Positions 41,284-54,208 of a DNA stretch of 64,000 nt are shown in pieces (positions within the stretch are counted from its first letter, which is position 1; every line of letters begins with the position of its first letter). The translations under genes and the position numbers were made by a program. This DNA is from an uncultured Sphingomonadaceae bacterium (GTDB lineage Bacteria > Pseudomonadota > Alphaproteobacteria > Sphingomonadales > Sphingomonadaceae). Under the pieces are notes generated by a model. It was not told the DNA's origin. It was given only the letters and a program-made list of their open reading frames with translations, and did not search any database. The stretch covers positions 868,001-932,000 of the forward strand of contig CANMWO010000001.1 of the NCBI GenBank assembly GCA_947501695.1, in the 5' to 3' direction.

Positions 41284-41721
41284 ATGGTCAATCCTTCCAT
41301 CGTCTCTGTAGAGAGCGCCAGCGGTAAGTTTCAGCAGACGGTTCGGGTAGGGAAGCATGTTTTTCTTGCTGATGAACCTGAGTCATTTGGTGGAGATGAT
41401 ACAGGTCCGTCACCTTATGATCTGTTGCTCGCTGCATTGGGTACCTGCACCTCGATGACGATGAAAATGTACGCCGACCGCAAAGGTATTCCTTTGGAAG
41501 GAGTGCATATCGAACTGGAGCATAGCCGTGATCACGTAGAAGATTGCGCGACCTGTAACAATGATGACAATCGAATTGATGTGATTGATCGAACCATCAC
41601 TTTGCATGGAAATTTGTCTGATGAGCAACGGCAAAAGCTGATGGAAATTGCGGGCAAATGCCCTGTGCACAGAACGCTGGAGAATCGCATCGACATTCAT
41701 GAAACGTTGGTGGAGTCATGA
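41284..41721 (+). CDS. OsmC family protein
   Basis: [40 protein letters not shown]. Confidence 0.92.
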   Translation: MVNPSIVSVESASGKFQQTVRVGKHVFLADEPESFGGDDTGPSPYDLLLAALGTCTSMTMKMYADRKGIPLEGVHIELEHSRDHVEDCATCNNDDNRIDVIDRTITLHGNLSDEQRQKLMEIAGKCPVHRTLENRIDIHETLVES

Positions 41722-42086
41722 TTGACGTTGCTGGCGGATGCCATTGCGGAGCCGTTAGATTCGTTGCGCAAGCCGAGGCGCAGCCGGAGATGCTCGATTG
41801 CAATTGCTCGATTTGTGCGCGCACCGGTTTCCTCCACCTGTTCATACTGCATGATCAGTTCGATCTGCTGAAAGGTGGAGACGCGCTGACCAGCTATAAA
41901 TTTGGCAGCAAGCAAGCCGATCATCTTTTCTGCAAGCATTGCGGGGTCAAAAGCTTCTATCAGCCGCGGTCCCATCCTGAGAGTTGGAGCGTCAACTATA
42001 ACTGTCTGGACGCAGGCCATAGTCTGCAACCCAATATCACGAAATTTGATGGACAGAATTGGGAAGCCTCCAAAGCCAAGCTTTGA
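41718..42086 (+). CDS. GFA family protein
   Basis: [36 protein letters not shown]. Confidence 0.9.
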   Translation: MIDVAGGCHCGAVRFVAQAEAQPEMLDCNCSICARTGFLHLFILHDQFDLLKGGDALTSYKFGSKQADHLFCKHCGVKSFYQPRSHPESWSVNYNCLDAGHSLQPNITKFDGQNWEASKAKL

Positions 42087-42094
42087 ATCAAAAA

Positions 42095-42120
42095 TGGCTC
42101 GCCAGTTTCCCGGCGAGCCA
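42095..42120. terminator. Hairpin between convergent GFA and katG genes
   Basis: TGGCTCGCC...GGCGAGCCA. Confidence 0.6.
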
Positions 42121-42148
42121 ACTTTAGGTTTGCGACCCGTTCGTTTAT

Positions 42149-44362
<2,214 letters not shown>

Positions 44363-44617
44363 TTAAATGCTGAGGGCACATTTCGTTGAATGATGATCTC
44401 TTATAATACAGATCGTTCGGTCCGCTAAATCAATTAAAACATTCTGTTTGATTGTTTCAGTCGATTAAACCAATTGCCAGTCAAAGATCGCTAGCGACCT
44501 TTTGCAATGATTGACCGTTATCCTGTTCATGCATATAAGAAGATCAAGTTGAAGAAGGCGGCCAATCGGGTCGCCTTTTCTGTTTTTTCTGCGACTATTT
44601 TTTGGAAGGAAAGTAAG

Positions 44618-45802
44618 ATGACGATTACCCCGCTCATGCCCGTATATCCTCGGTGTGGTTTTCGTCCTGTGCGAGGCGAGGGTGCCTGGCTGATTTCCGA
44701 AGATGGCAGCCGCGCGCTTGATTTTGCCACTGGCATTGCGGTGAATCTTTTGGGCCATGGCCACCCGCATTTGACCAAGGCGATACAAGAGCAAGCAGCG
44801 ACGCTGATGCATGTGTCAAACCTTTATGGGAGTCCGCAAGGCGAGAAACTGGCGCAAAGGCTGGTTGATACAACATTTGCCGATACAGTATTCTTCACCA
44901 ATAGCGGGGCCGAGGCGGTTGAATGCGCGATTAAAGCCGCGCGGGTCTATCACCAATCACAGGGCAGTGATCGGTTTGAAATAATCACTTTCAAGAACGC
45001 TTTTCATGGCCGGACGATGGCGACTATTTCCGCCTCGAATCAAGAGAAGATGCACCATGGTTTTTCTCCGCTTCTTAGCGGCTTCAAATATGTTGATTTC
45101 GATGATTTAGAAGGAGCGGAGGCTGCGATCGGTCCTAAGACTGCCGCGTTCTTGGTAGAGCCCATTCAAGGCGAAGGCGGCGTACGTCCGGCATCCGAAG
45201 CCTTTATGAAGGGCCTTCGTGCTTTGGCTGATAAACACGGCATATTATTGGTCCTCGACGAAGTGCAATGTGGTGTTGCGCGGACCGGAGCGCTTTATGC
45301 ACACGAGCTATACGGTATAACACCGGACATCATGGCGAGCGCAAAGGGCATTGGCGGCGGTTTTCCTTTTGGCGCTTGTTTAGCGACAGAAGAAGCCGCG
45401 CGGGGCATGGTTCCTGGCACGCATGGTTCGACCTATGGCGGCAACCCATTGGCGATGGCAGCTGGTAATGCAGTTTGGGATGTGGTCGCAAATGATGAAT
45501 TTCTCGAGCATGTTCGCGATATTGGCGGAAAACTCCGTTCTGCGATTGAGCAGTTTATTGGTAATTATCCTGCGTTGTTTACGGGCGTTCGTGGCCATGG
45601 CTTGATGCTGGGTGTCACCATGACTCAGGAAACACGATCCTTCGTTGCGCATTTGCGCGATAATCATGGTCTGCTGACGGTTGCGGCGGGTGACAATACC
45701 CTACGGATATTGCCGCCGCTCAACATTGACGAAGGTCATATTGCGACGTTTATCGAAAAACTGTCAGCCGGTGCGGCTGACTATCAGGCGCCTGTCTCAT
45801 GA
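44618..45802 (+). CDS. argD: Acetylornithine/succinylornithine aminotransferase
   Basis: [47 protein letters not shown]; start refined from 44507. Confidence 0.93.
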   Translation: MTITPLMPVYPRCGFRPVRGEGAWLISEDGSRALDFATGIAVNLLGHGHPHLTKAIQEQAATLMHVSNLYGSPQGEKLAQRLVDTTFADTVFFTNSGAEAVECAIKAARVYHQSQGSDRFEIITFKNAFHGRTMATISASNQEKMHHGFSPLLSGFKYVDFDDLEGAEAAIGPKTAAFLVEPIQGEGGVRPASEAFMKGLRALADKHGILLVLDEVQCGVARTGALYAHELYGITPDIMASAKGIGGGFPFGACLATEEAARGMVPGTHGSTYGGNPLAMAAGNAVWDVVANDEFLEHVRDIGGKLRSAIEQFIGNYPALFTGVRGHGLMLGVTMTQETRSFVAHLRDNHGLLTVAAGDNTLRILPPLNIDEGHIATFIEKLSAGAADYQAPVS

Positions 45803-46725
45803 CTCGGCATTTCTTGAATTTAGCGGATGCGGGCGGCGATGTGCTCGCCGCCATGATCAACGAAGCTATGGATCGCAAGGAAGCTCGCAAAAACTGGCCC
45901 AAGGGCAAGGTAGATGCAGACGCGCCGCTTGCGAATCACGTTTTGGCCATGATCTTTGAAAAGAGTAGTACAAGGACGCGTGTATCTTTTGATATCGCTA
46001 TCCGCCAATTGGGTGGGACCAGCATCGTGATGGATAGCGGGTCGATGCAGTTGGGACGCGGCGAGACTGTTGCTGATACAGCCAAAGTGTTGTCGCGCAT
46101 GTGTGATGCGATCATGATCCGTACCGACGATCATGCCAAAATCGAAGAACTAGCAGCCAATGCCAGTGTGCCGGTGATAAATGGTCTGACCGACCTGTCG
46201 CACCCGTGTCAAATCGTCGCTGATCTGCTGACTCTGGTCGAACATGGTAAGGCGCTGCCGGGGCTGGAAGTGGCGTGGTTGGGCGATAGCAACAATGTTC
46301 TAAACAGCATCGTTGAGGCCGCAGGCTTGATGAAGTTTAACGTACGGATCGGTTGCCCGGAAGGCTATGATCCGGACCAGAGCTTCATTGCGGCGGCGCG
46401 GGCGGCTGGAGCCAACATCAACGTTTTCCGTGATGCGATGGAAGCGGCGGCTGGCGCTGATGTAATTGTCGCCGATACGTGGGTATCGATGGGACAATCA
46501 CATGCCGAGGCCAAGATCGATGCGATGATGCCGTTCCAGGTCAATGATGTGATTATGGAAAAAGCCAAAGCGGATGCTGTATTTTTGCACTGCCTTCCAG
46601 CCCATCGCGGGGAAGAGGTTATGCCTTCAGTCATCGATGGCCCACAGTCATTGGTTTGGGATGAAGCAGAAAATCGTATTCACGCGCAAAAATCCGTTCT
46701 GCGCTGGGCCTTCGGTCAAATCTGA
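45799..46725 (+). CDS. argF: Ornithine carbamoyltransferase
   Basis: [38 protein letters not shown]. Confidence 0.97.
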   Translation: MTRHFLNLADAGGDVLAAMINEAMDRKEARKNWPKGKVDADAPLANHVLAMIFEKSSTRTRVSFDIAIRQLGGTSIVMDSGSMQLGRGETVADTAKVLSRMCDAIMIRTDDHAKIEELAANASVPVINGLTDLSHPCQIVADLLTLVEHGKALPGLEVAWLGDSNNVLNSIVEAAGLMKFNVRIGCPEGYDPDQSFIAAARAAGANINVFRDAMEAAAGADVIVADTWVSMGQSHAEAKIDAMMPFQVNDVIMEKAKADAVFLHCLPAHRGEEVMPSVIDGPQSLVWDEAENRIHAQKSVLRWAFGQI

Positions 46726-47639
46726 TGGCTGAAAATTCAGATATCCCGACGCTGATTGATAAAAACCTGTCCTTTTCGATTCCGGCGAAACATTGCCGAG
46801 GTAGGGCGGTGAGACTTGGTCCCGTGCTTGACGATATATTGTCTGCTCATAATTATCCGCAGCAAGTAAAATCCTTGCTGGCCGAGGCCGTGTGTCTAAC
46901 ATCTTTGCTGGGCGCTCTTCTAAAAGAAGAAGATGCGCAACTAACATTGCAGGCACAGACAGAAAGCGGCGTCATCAGTCTGCTAGCTTGCGACTATAAA
47001 GATGGCGACGTTCGCGGCTATGTTCAGTTTGATGCCGAACGGCTTGCCAGCCAGCCGCTAGAACCCAGCCTAATGGCCTTGTTCGGCAAGGGCTATTTGG
47101 CGATTACCTTTGATCATCCCCAACCGCGCGGACGTTCGCAGGGTATTGTACCGCTGGAAGGCTCCAGCTTAGCTGAGGCTGTACAAAATTACTTCATGCA
47201 GTCCGAACAAATACCGACTGTCATTCGCGTTGCGCTTGAGACAGAGGGCGATAGAACGACAGCAGGCGGCTTGTTGGTCCAACATCTTCCGGATGGGGAA
47301 GAAGGCAAAGAACGGCTGCACGTTCGCATGAACCACCCGGAATGGGAGCATGTGGCGATCATGGGAGCCAGTGTTCAGACCGAAGAGCTTATTGATGCTA
47401 GTCTTCCGTTGGAGGATTTGCTGTGGCGTCTATTTAGCGAGAGCGACGAAGTGAGGGTTTTGAGCGGTAAACCGCTCGTTAAGGGTTGCCGCTGTAATGA
47501 AGATCATATCCGGGACGTGATCGCACGATTCCCAAAAGAAGATAAGGAGGATATGGTCAGCGAGGATGGAACAATCTCTATCGATTGTGCGTTTTGTAGC
47601 AAGAAGTTCATTATTTCGAGTGCAAGTCTAAATAATTGA
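46725..47639 (+). CDS. hslO: Hsp33 family redox chaperone
   Basis: CRCNEDHI... and CAFCSKKF zinc-binding C-terminus. Confidence 0.93.
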   Translation: MAENSDIPTLIDKNLSFSIPAKHCRGRAVRLGPVLDDILSAHNYPQQVKSLLAEAVCLTSLLGALLKEEDAQLTLQAQTESGVISLLACDYKDGDVRGYVQFDAERLASQPLEPSLMALFGKGYLAITFDHPQPRGRSQGIVPLEGSSLAEAVQNYFMQSEQIPTVIRVALETEGDRTTAGGLLVQHLPDGEEGKERLHVRMNHPEWEHVAIMGASVQTEELIDASLPLEDLLWRLFSESDEVRVLSGKPLVKGCRCNEDHIRDVIARFPKEDKEDMVSEDGTISIDCAFCSKKFIISSASLNN

Positions 47640-47789
47640 ATTTGCAGCTAGATTTCTAGGTTTTTTCCAAAATCTGTCCAAATCATACAATTAATCGCCG
47701 CAATTGGGCGCGATAATCGCCATAATCTTACACTAGCTAAACAATGAAGCGGATTTTCCGTTTTTATTGGAAAAGAAAGGGATCAGGGA

Positions 47790-48197
47790 ATGAAGGGCAT
47801 CACACTGATAAAGACTATCAGCGCATCGACTGCTGCGTTTCTGGCATTTTCTGTTTCAGCGCCGGCTCAGGCTCCTGAATTAGCGCTTCTCGATGGCCTG
47901 CAAAAGGGCGAATGGACACTAAAAGCCCGTGGTTCCGCTGAAGCTGGCAGGAAAGTCTGCCTCGGCGATCCAGGAATATTACTACAAATTCAGCATCGCG
48001 GAACGACCTGTTCGCGCTATGTTATTCAAGATACGCCGAATAGTGTCCGTGTTAGCTATAAATGTGGCAGCTCTGATCATGGGGTGACGACAATCAAGCG
48101 AGAATCTAGTGGATTGGTGCAGGTTCAGTCACAGGGCATAGAGGGTAACGCCCCATTTTCCTTCAATGTTGAGGGTCGCAGAACGGGTGCCTGCTGA
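47790..48197 (+). CDS. Hypothetical secreted protein
   Basis: Signal peptide; cysteine-containing mature region ending RRTGAC. Confidence 0.75.
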   Translation: MKGITLIKTISASTAAFLAFSVSAPAQAPELALLDGLQKGEWTLKARGSAEAGRKVCLGDPGILLQIQHRGTTCSRYVIQDTPNSVRVSYKCGSSDHGVTTIKRESSGLVQVQSQGIEGNAPFSFNVEGRRTGAC

Positions 48198-48312
48198 GTT
48201 TAGGCTTTTGAAGTCGGACCGTTAACCAGATATTTACCATGTTTCTGCTAAGCCGTAACAATCATGCTTAGGCATGATTTTCTCCCTCTTGGCTTGAACT
48301 AGAAGCCTAACT

Positions 48313-48346
48313 GGGCCGCGCTTCGATAAAGCTGCGGCCCTATTTT
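48313..48346 (+). terminator. Terminator-like hairpin upstream of queC
   Basis: GGGCCGC...GCGGCCC followed by TATTTTTT. Confidence 0.65.
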
Positions 48347-48427
48347 TTCGCACTTGCCGTCAAATGCTTGCCAGAATGCTTGCCAGAATACTTGATTGTC
48401 ACCGCGAAGAGGATTAGCGGAGCGGGC

Positions 48428-49117
48428 ATGTCTCAAGATCACAAAAAGGCTATTGTCCTGCTGTCCGGCGGTCTCGACTCCATGGTATCTGCCGCGATGG
48501 CGCGGGAGCAGGGCTATGATATCGTCGCGCTGACCATTGATTATAATCAGCGGCACAAAATTGAGCTCCAATCTGCGGTGCAGATCGCGGCGAAGCTCGA
48601 CGTTGCCGAACATATCATCCTGCCGCTTGACCTCAGCCGCTTTGGCGGTTCTGCTTTGACCGATGATATTGATGTACCAAAATCCGGTGTCACCAATGAT
48701 ATCCCTGTGACCTATGTGCCCGCGCGCAATTTGATCTTTCTTTCGTTGACGCTTGGTTTGGCTGAAGCTCGCGATGCTCGGGACATTTTCATCGGCGTCA
48801 ATGCGCTAGACTATTCAGGTTATCCCGATTGTCGCCCTGAGTTTATCGAAGGGTTTGAGAGGCTCGCTGACCTCGCAACAAAAGCGGGTGATCAGGGCAG
48901 TGGCTTCACGATACAGACACCTCTGCAATATATGACCAAAGCGGATATCGCCAAGGAAGCACGGCGGCTGGATATCGATCCGGCGCTAAGCTGGTCTTGC
49001 TATGATCCGGCAGAAGGCAATTTGCATTGCGGATTCTGTGATAGTTGCCGTTTGCGTCAAAAGGGTTTTGAGGAAGCGGGAATAGTTGATCCAACCCGCT
49101 ATGCGCTCATTCCATGA
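48428..49117 (+). CDS. queC: 7-cyano-7-deazaguanine synthase QueC
   Basis: AIVLLSGGLDSMVSAAMA, terminal CGFCDSCRLRQKGF; start refined. Confidence 0.96.
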   Translation: MSQDHKKAIVLLSGGLDSMVSAAMAREQGYDIVALTIDYNQRHKIELQSAVQIAAKLDVAEHIILPLDLSRFGGSALTDDIDVPKSGVTNDIPVTYVPARNLIFLSLTLGLAEARDARDIFIGVNALDYSGYPDCRPEFIEGFERLADLATKAGDQGSGFTIQTPLQYMTKADIAKEARRLDIDPALSWSCYDPAEGNLHCGFCDSCRLRQKGFEEAGIVDPTRYALIP

Positions 49118-49758
49118 GCTACGCCGTTAAGGAAATGTTCCTGACCCTACAGGGGGAGGGGGTGCATGCCGGACGCCGGGCCGTATTCTGTCGCTTTACT
49201 GGATGCAACCTTTGGTCAGGCCTCGAAAAAGATCGCGGAACAGCCGTTTGCCAATTTTGCGATACAGATTTTGTCGGGATGGACGGCGACGGCGGCGGAC
49301 GTTTTAAAGACTCTGCTGCGCTTGCTGCAGTGATATCTTCAATATGGGGTGAGGGCGAAGATGATCGTTTTGTAGTGCTCACGGGCGGCGAACCGATGTT
49401 ACAGGTCGATGATGCTTTGATCGACGCACTTCATTCCACCGGATTTGAAATTGCTATTGAATCCAACGGTACGCTCGCGGTTCCCCGTTCAATAGACTGG
49501 ATTTGTATCAGCCCTAAAGCGGGCAGCGAAACGATACAGCGCTCCGGCGATGAATTGAAACTTGTCTGGCCGCAATCGGGTAGCGACTGGGAAGCGATGC
49601 AGGATTGGGATTTCGCCAATCATTTGCTGCAACCCATGGATGCGCGTGCGGATGATGCCGCTAGTGAAGCCAATCTGCAGGCGGCGATTGCCTTCGTGCA
49701 GGCCCATCCCAAATGGCGGCTATCTCTGCAAACCCATAAGATATTGGGTCTAGCTTAG
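49114..49758 (+). CDS. queE: 7-carboxy-7-deazaguanine synthase QueE
   Basis: EMFLTLQGEGVHAGRRAVFCRFTGCNLWSG, VLTGGEPMLQ. Confidence 0.95.
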   Translation: MSYAVKEMFLTLQGEGVHAGRRAVFCRFTGCNLWSGLEKDRGTAVCQFCDTDFVGMDGDGGGRFKDSAALAAVISSIWGEGEDDRFVVLTGGEPMLQVDDALIDALHSTGFEIAIESNGTLAVPRSIDWICISPKAGSETIQRSGDELKLVWPQSGSDWEAMQDWDFANHLLQPMDARADDAASEANLQAAIAFVQAHPKWRLSLQTHKILGLA

Positions 49759-49762
49759 GCTT

Positions 49763-50008
49763 CTACTCTTCAGATTCGGACGATTCTTCGCTGTCTTCGT
49801 CGCTGCTTTCGCCTTCAGCCAACTCGTCACCGGTTGCCTGCGCGTCTACATCGACCATGTCATCACTGATCGTGCCGTCAATTACATCAACTTCGTCCAT
49901 GCGCGTTTCAGTAACCGTATCGGCCTCTGGTGCCTCCGGATCGCCAGAACATGCCGCTAGGGATGTCATTGCGATGACCAATGCTGAGGCTTTAACTAGT
50001 TTAATCAT
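49763..50008 (-). CDS. Small acidic lipoprotein-like protein
   Basis: MIKLVKASALVIAMTSLAACSGDPEAPE lipobox; Asp/Glu-rich tail. Confidence 0.7.
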   Translation of the reverse strand: MIKLVKASALVIAMTSLAACSGDPEAPEADTVTETRMDEVDVIDGTISDDMVDVDAQATGDELAEGESSDEDSEESSESEE

Positions 50009-50052
50009 TGTTTTTCCTAACTTGATTTGACGGTGACCATATCGCCTCACGG

Positions 50053-50700
50053 TTATTTATCAATTGCGGTAAGAAAAGCCGGTGCAGTTTTTTTCAATGC
50101 CAAGTCAAAATCTTCCAAGGTGGCGGTTATGCCCAGCTGTCGTAAACTGGTCACGGGATATTCACTTATCCCGCAGGGGACAATGCCACCAAAATGGCTG
50201 AGATCAGGATCGATGTTCACTGAAAAACCGTGCATTGTTACCCATTTACGGATGCGAATGCCAATCGCACCGATCTTTGCTTCCTGGCCTTGCGGTGTGT
50301 CGCACCAAATTCCGACACGCCCTTCAACTGCCCGGGCACTAATGCCAAATTCCGCTAGCGCCTCGATCACCCAATCTTCCAGCGCATGCACGTAGTTGCG
50401 GACGTCTGCTTGCCGCTTTTTCAGATTGAGCATCACATAGCCAACTCTTTGGCCCGGGCCATGATAGGTATGCCGTCCGCCCCGGCCGGTTGTATAAACC
50501 GGGAAATCCTGACTCAGCAATTCGGCAGGATCTGAGCTGGTTCCGGCAGTATAAAGTGGTGGATGTTCCAGCAACCAGATGAGTTCGGGTTGACGGCCAA
50601 GATAAATAGCAGCGTTGCGCTCTTCCATTTCCGACAAGGCGTCGGGATAGGCGATCTGCTTATCGCTGATGCGCCATTCAATGTCGGACAAGTTGGTCAT
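50053..50700 (-). CDS. lipB: Lipoyl(octanoyl) transferase
   Basis: [26 protein letters not shown]-type motif [10 protein letters not shown]; start refined. Confidence 0.95.
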   Translation of the reverse strand: MTNLSDIEWRISDKQIAYPDALSEMEERNAAIYLGRQPELIWLLEHPPLYTAGTSSDPAELLSQDFPVYTTGRGGRHTYHGPGQRVGYVMLNLKKRQADVRNYVHALEDWVIEALAEFGISARAVEGRVGIWCDTPQGQEAKIGAIGIRIRKWVTMHGFSVNIDPDLSHFGGIVPCGISEYPVTSLRQLGITATLEDFDLALKKTAPAFLTAIDK

Positions 50701-50774
50701 AAAATTTCCGTGCACAATTGACGCACCGGTGGCAAGGGTGCGTTTAACGAAATTCAAACCTGAGGGTTAAGCCA

Positions 50775-51527
50775 ATGAAGCTGAATTACATGCAGTGCTG
50801 GAACGGTGCTATGGCATTGTTACGTGATCACAAGGAAGCCATTCTGGCGATAGCTGGTGTTTTTGTGTTCCTGCCAACATTGTTGATGGCCCAATTTGTC
50901 GGGCAACCCGTTCTGACTGGTACAGAAGATTTGAATGCGATTACTGCGGCATATTCGACATTTTTTAGCGAGAATGCAGTGCCTATCATTTCGTCGAATC
51001 TGTTGATCAGTTTTGGCGGGTTCGTTATCTTTTTTATCATTGCGCCTTCGCATAGTGGCACAGTGGCAGATGATTTGAGTAAAGCTATGCGGCTATTCCT
51101 GATATTCTTGCTGGCCAATATTCTAACGGGCCTCGCAACATTTGCTGGCTTTCTATTGCTTGTTGTTCCTGGGCTTTATGTCGCTTGCCGTTTGGTATTG
51201 GTGCCGATCATAATCGCTGACCGCGGAGAGAAAAACCCTATCGAAGTCTTGAAAAAAAGCTGGGACCACACAAAAGGCAATGGCTTTTCTATTCTTTTGT
51301 TGATCCTTATCATCGCGATAATCGGGGCGATCACGGTTGGCGTTGTTCAGATGCTTATCGGCGTTGTAACCGGACTTGCGACAGGTGGTGAAGGCTGGCC
51401 GTTGATTGAAAACCTCGTTTCAGCGCTTGGCGGCGCTGCTCTGCAGGTTTTGTTCACGGTAGTAATCGGATCTATCTACTATCAATTGACTGGCAAAGGC
51501 TCTGACGTCGGTGAGGTTTTTAACTGA
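50775..51527 (+). CDS. Hypothetical multi-pass membrane protein
   Basis: Hydrophobic segments; VVPGLYVACRLVLVPIIIADRGEKNPIEVLKKSWDHTKGN. Confidence 0.8.
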   Translation: MKLNYMQCWNGAMALLRDHKEAILAIAGVFVFLPTLLMAQFVGQPVLTGTEDLNAITAAYSTFFSENAVPIISSNLLISFGGFVIFFIIAPSHSGTVADDLSKAMRLFLIFLLANILTGLATFAGFLLLVVPGLYVACRLVLVPIIIADRGEKNPIEVLKKSWDHTKGNGFSILLLILIIAIIGAITVGVVQMLIGVVTGLATGGEGWPLIENLVSALGGAALQVLFTVVIGSIYYQLTGKGSDVGEVFN

Positions 51528-52098
51528 TAATTGGAATATGCGGACCTGCATCCATCGGCAATACGCCTGTTAACCGTTGGTCAGGACCAATCCCTATCTC
51601 GCGCTTATAGGCGACAAATCCGGAATTTAGATAAAAGCTCATCGCACGTGGCGAATCCAATGTGCAGGTATGCAGCCAAACCCGTTTGATCCCTTCACGC
51701 CACGCCTTGGTTAACGTCTCTGCCATGAGCCAGCGGCCATGGCCTTGACCATTTAGCTCGGGTATCAGACCGAAAAACCCGATTTCGCATTGGCCAGCCT
51801 CACGGAAATCCAGCTCGATAAAACCAACGTGCCGTCCGTCCTTCTGAACCAGAAAAATCTCTACATCGGGATGTCGGATAGCAGCGGTAAGTTCCGCGGT
51901 GCTCATCAATAATCGCGATTGCCAAAGCCATGGTTCGCCCACTTTACGGAACAGCGTCAGATATGCGTCCGGGTCTGGCTGTTTCCATATCTTAATCGAA
52001 AGGGACGAATCCGTCCGCGTAATCACCGGCTTTGCAATCATTTCCAAATGAGTCACAATATCTGCCAAGTGGCCATCGGGGACGGGGATCATCGTCAA
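51520..52098 (-). CDS. GNAT family N-acetyltransferase
   Basis: LIPELNGQGHGRWLMAETL, LDSPRAMSFYLNSGFVAYKRE. Confidence 0.88.
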   Translation of the reverse strand: MTMIPVPDGHLADIVTHLEMIAKPVITRTDSSLSIKIWKQPDPDAYLTLFRKVGEPWLWQSRLLMSTAELTAAIRHPDVEIFLVQKDGRHVGFIELDFREAGQCEIGFFGLIPELNGQGHGRWLMAETLTKAWREGIKRVWLHTCTLDSPRAMSFYLNSGFVAYKREIGIGPDQRLTGVLPMDAGPHIPIIS

Positions 52099-52102
52099 AG
52101 AA

Positions 52103-52987
52103 TTAGCTCCACTTCGCTTCGGGAGGCAGGCTCATCAATATGGCATCGACATTGCCACCAGTTTTCAATCCAAATGTTGTACCACGGTCATAGACCAGAT
52201 TAAACTCGGCATAGCGACCCCGCCAGATCAATTGTTGCTCTTTTTCATCATTTGTCCAAGCCAATCCCATACGTCGCCGCACCAATTTGGGGAAGATATC
52301 CAGAAACGCGCGGCCTACGTCTTGTGTGAAGTCAAAGTGCTTGTTGAAGTCATCATCTGATTCGAGTTCAAGATGATCGTAAAATATCCCACCAACACCG
52401 CGATGGACTTGCCGATGGGGGATATAGAAATAGTCATCCGCCCATTTTTTAAATTTGGCATGATAGTCTGGATCATGGGAGGCGCAGGCTTGTTCCAACC
52501 TTGCATGAAAATCTGCGGTATCCTCGTCATAAGGGATGGGTGGATTTAGATCAGCACCGCCACCAAACCAGCGCTTCGTTGTGCACAGAAATCGCGTGTT
52601 CATATGAACGGCTGGCACATGCGGGTTAGCCATATGGGCCACAAGGCTGATGCCGGTAGCGAAGAAATGAGGATTATCCGATGCTCCGTGGATGGATTTG
52701 GCAAACTCCTCGCTAAACGTCCCATCAACGGTTGATATATTGACGCCTGCTTTTTCAAAAACCTTGCCTTTGATAACCCCGCGAACGCCGCCGCCGCCTG
52801 GACTGCCATCCGGGTTTTCCCGATCCCAGGGCAGATAGTCAAAACGCGCATCGCTACCTGCTTCGACTTCGATCGCTTCAAACTCAGCGCAGATATCGTC
52901 GCGCAGTTTTGTGAACCATGTCTGTGCTTGCAATTGCTGATCATCCAGTGGTTGGTCATTTTTTCGGATTGGAGGCTGTTCCGTCAT
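52103..52987 (-). CDS. hemF: Oxygen-dependent coproporphyrinogen oxidase
   Basis: GGGGVRGVIKGKVFEKAGVNIS, WFGGGADLNPPIPYDEDT, RGTTFGLKTGGNVDAILMSLPP. Confidence 0.97.
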   Translation of the reverse strand: MTEQPPIRKNDQPLDDQQLQAQTWFTKLRDDICAEFEAIEVEAGSDARFDYLPWDRENPDGSPGGGGVRGVIKGKVFEKAGVNISTVDGTFSEEFAKSIHGASDNPHFFATGISLVAHMANPHVPAVHMNTRFLCTTKRWFGGGADLNPPIPYDEDTADFHARLEQACASHDPDYHAKFKKWADDYFYIPHRQVHRGVGGIFYDHLELESDDDFNKHFDFTQDVGRAFLDIFPKLVRRRMGLAWTNDEKEQQLIWRGRYAEFNLVYDRGTTFGLKTGGNVDAILMSLPPEAKWS

Positions 52988-53442
52988 TTGGAAAATTGTC
53001 CCGTTTGTTTGAGCGCTTCGCCGAGCGCCATGCCTGCAGAAACGGCAAGGTTCAATGAACGCATGCCATTTTTCATCTTTATGGTGATTCGTTCGTCGGC
53101 GCGTTGATTTACATCATAAGGAACGCCCGTGCTTTCTGATCCAAAAAGCAAGATATCGTCTGGTTTGAAGCTAAACTCATGATAAGCCTCATCTACTTTG
53201 CTGGTAAGTAATACTATTCTTGCCAAGTGTGAATCGGCAAATGCAAGGAACGCATCCCAATCGGCATGTCGCGTGAAATCAACATGATCAAAATAGTCCA
53301 TTCCAGCGCGTTTCAGGCTACGATCGCTAAACGGAAAACCACATGGTTCGATGATATCAACCGCTACATCAAAACACGCGCATGTCCTTAGAATCGTTCC
53401 TAAATTTCCGGCGATATCGGGTTGGTAAAGGGCTACTCTCAT
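52984..53442 (-). CDS. trmL: tRNA (cytidine(34)-2'-O)-methyltransferase
   Basis: YQPDIAGNLGTILRTCACFDV, LFGSESTGVP, MRSLNLAVSAGMALGEAL (SPOUT). Confidence 0.93.
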   Translation of the reverse strand: MRVALYQPDIAGNLGTILRTCACFDVAVDIIEPCGFPFSDRSLKRAGMDYFDHVDFTRHADWDAFLAFADSHLARIVLLTSKVDEAYHEFSFKPDDILLFGSESTGVPYDVNQRADERITIKMKNGMRSLNLAVSAGMALGEALKQTGQFSK

Positions 53443-53615
53443 GATGAGACCAGCATGAGGTTATTTATAATGTGCGGTCAATCAAAAATTGACTGTTGGC
53501 AAACCATAGTCTTCGCGGCTATCAGGCGCGCAAATCGCTGCCGGATGAAACTGATTGAGGGATTAGCTTCGTTATGGCAGACAGGGATACTAAACAAACT
53601 TAAGGGCATGTTTGC

Positions 53616-54197
53616 ATGGCTAGTGTTGATACCGCGGTTGAACCCAATGATTCGGCTGTTTCGGAACCTGAAATCGGTGGCGTGCGTCGCCGCGACTTCA
53701 TCAATATCGCTGCAGTGAGCTTCGGCGGGGTCGGAGTTGTTGCAACAGTCTTTCCGCTAGTAAATCAGATGAACCCTAGCGCAGACGTTTTGGCGCTGTC
53801 GTCGATTGAAGTGGATATCTCAGCCATTGAGCGAGGACAGGCGATTAAAACCAGCTGGCGCAAACAGCCAATATTCATTCGTAACCTGACCGCTCCTGAA
53901 ATTGAAGCGGCAAATAAAGTGGATGTGTCCGGTCTTCGTGATCCGGAGACACTGGCTGAACGGACACAGGCTGGCAAAGAAAACTGGCTGATTACATTGG
54001 GTGTTTGTACCCATCTGGGTTGCGTCCCGCTTGGCGCTGCACAGGGCGAAGTTAAAGGTGAATTTGGCGGCTATTTCTGCCCATGTCATGGTTCGCACTA
54101 TGACACAGCAGGCCGCACTCGCAAAGGGCCGGCGCCAACCAATTTGGAAGTACCGGAATATAGTTTCCTAACAGATACCGTCGTGAAAATCGGCTAG
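53616..54197 (+). CDS. petA: Ubiquinol-cytochrome c reductase Rieske iron-sulfur subunit
   Basis: [21 protein letters not shown]. Confidence 0.97.
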   Translation: MASVDTAVEPNDSAVSEPEIGGVRRRDFINIAAVSFGGVGVVATVFPLVNQMNPSADVLALSSIEVDISAIERGQAIKTSWRKQPIFIRNLTAPEIEAANKVDVSGLRDPETLAERTQAGKENWLITLGVCTHLGCVPLGAAQGEVKGEFGGYFCPCHGSHYDTAGRTRKGPAPTNLEVPEYSFLTDTVVKIG

Positions 54198-54208
54198 GGG
54201 CAAGAAAA

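Noticed and set aside
16017-42086. Two GFA-family genes (16017-16433 and 41718-42086) as a recent duplication
   Set aside because: Only the zinc-binding motifs are shared by eye; the family is commonly multi-copy in such genomes
44465-44876. Minus-strand ORFs around the argD start
   Set aside because: Overlap the conserved argD N-terminus and show no family resemblance
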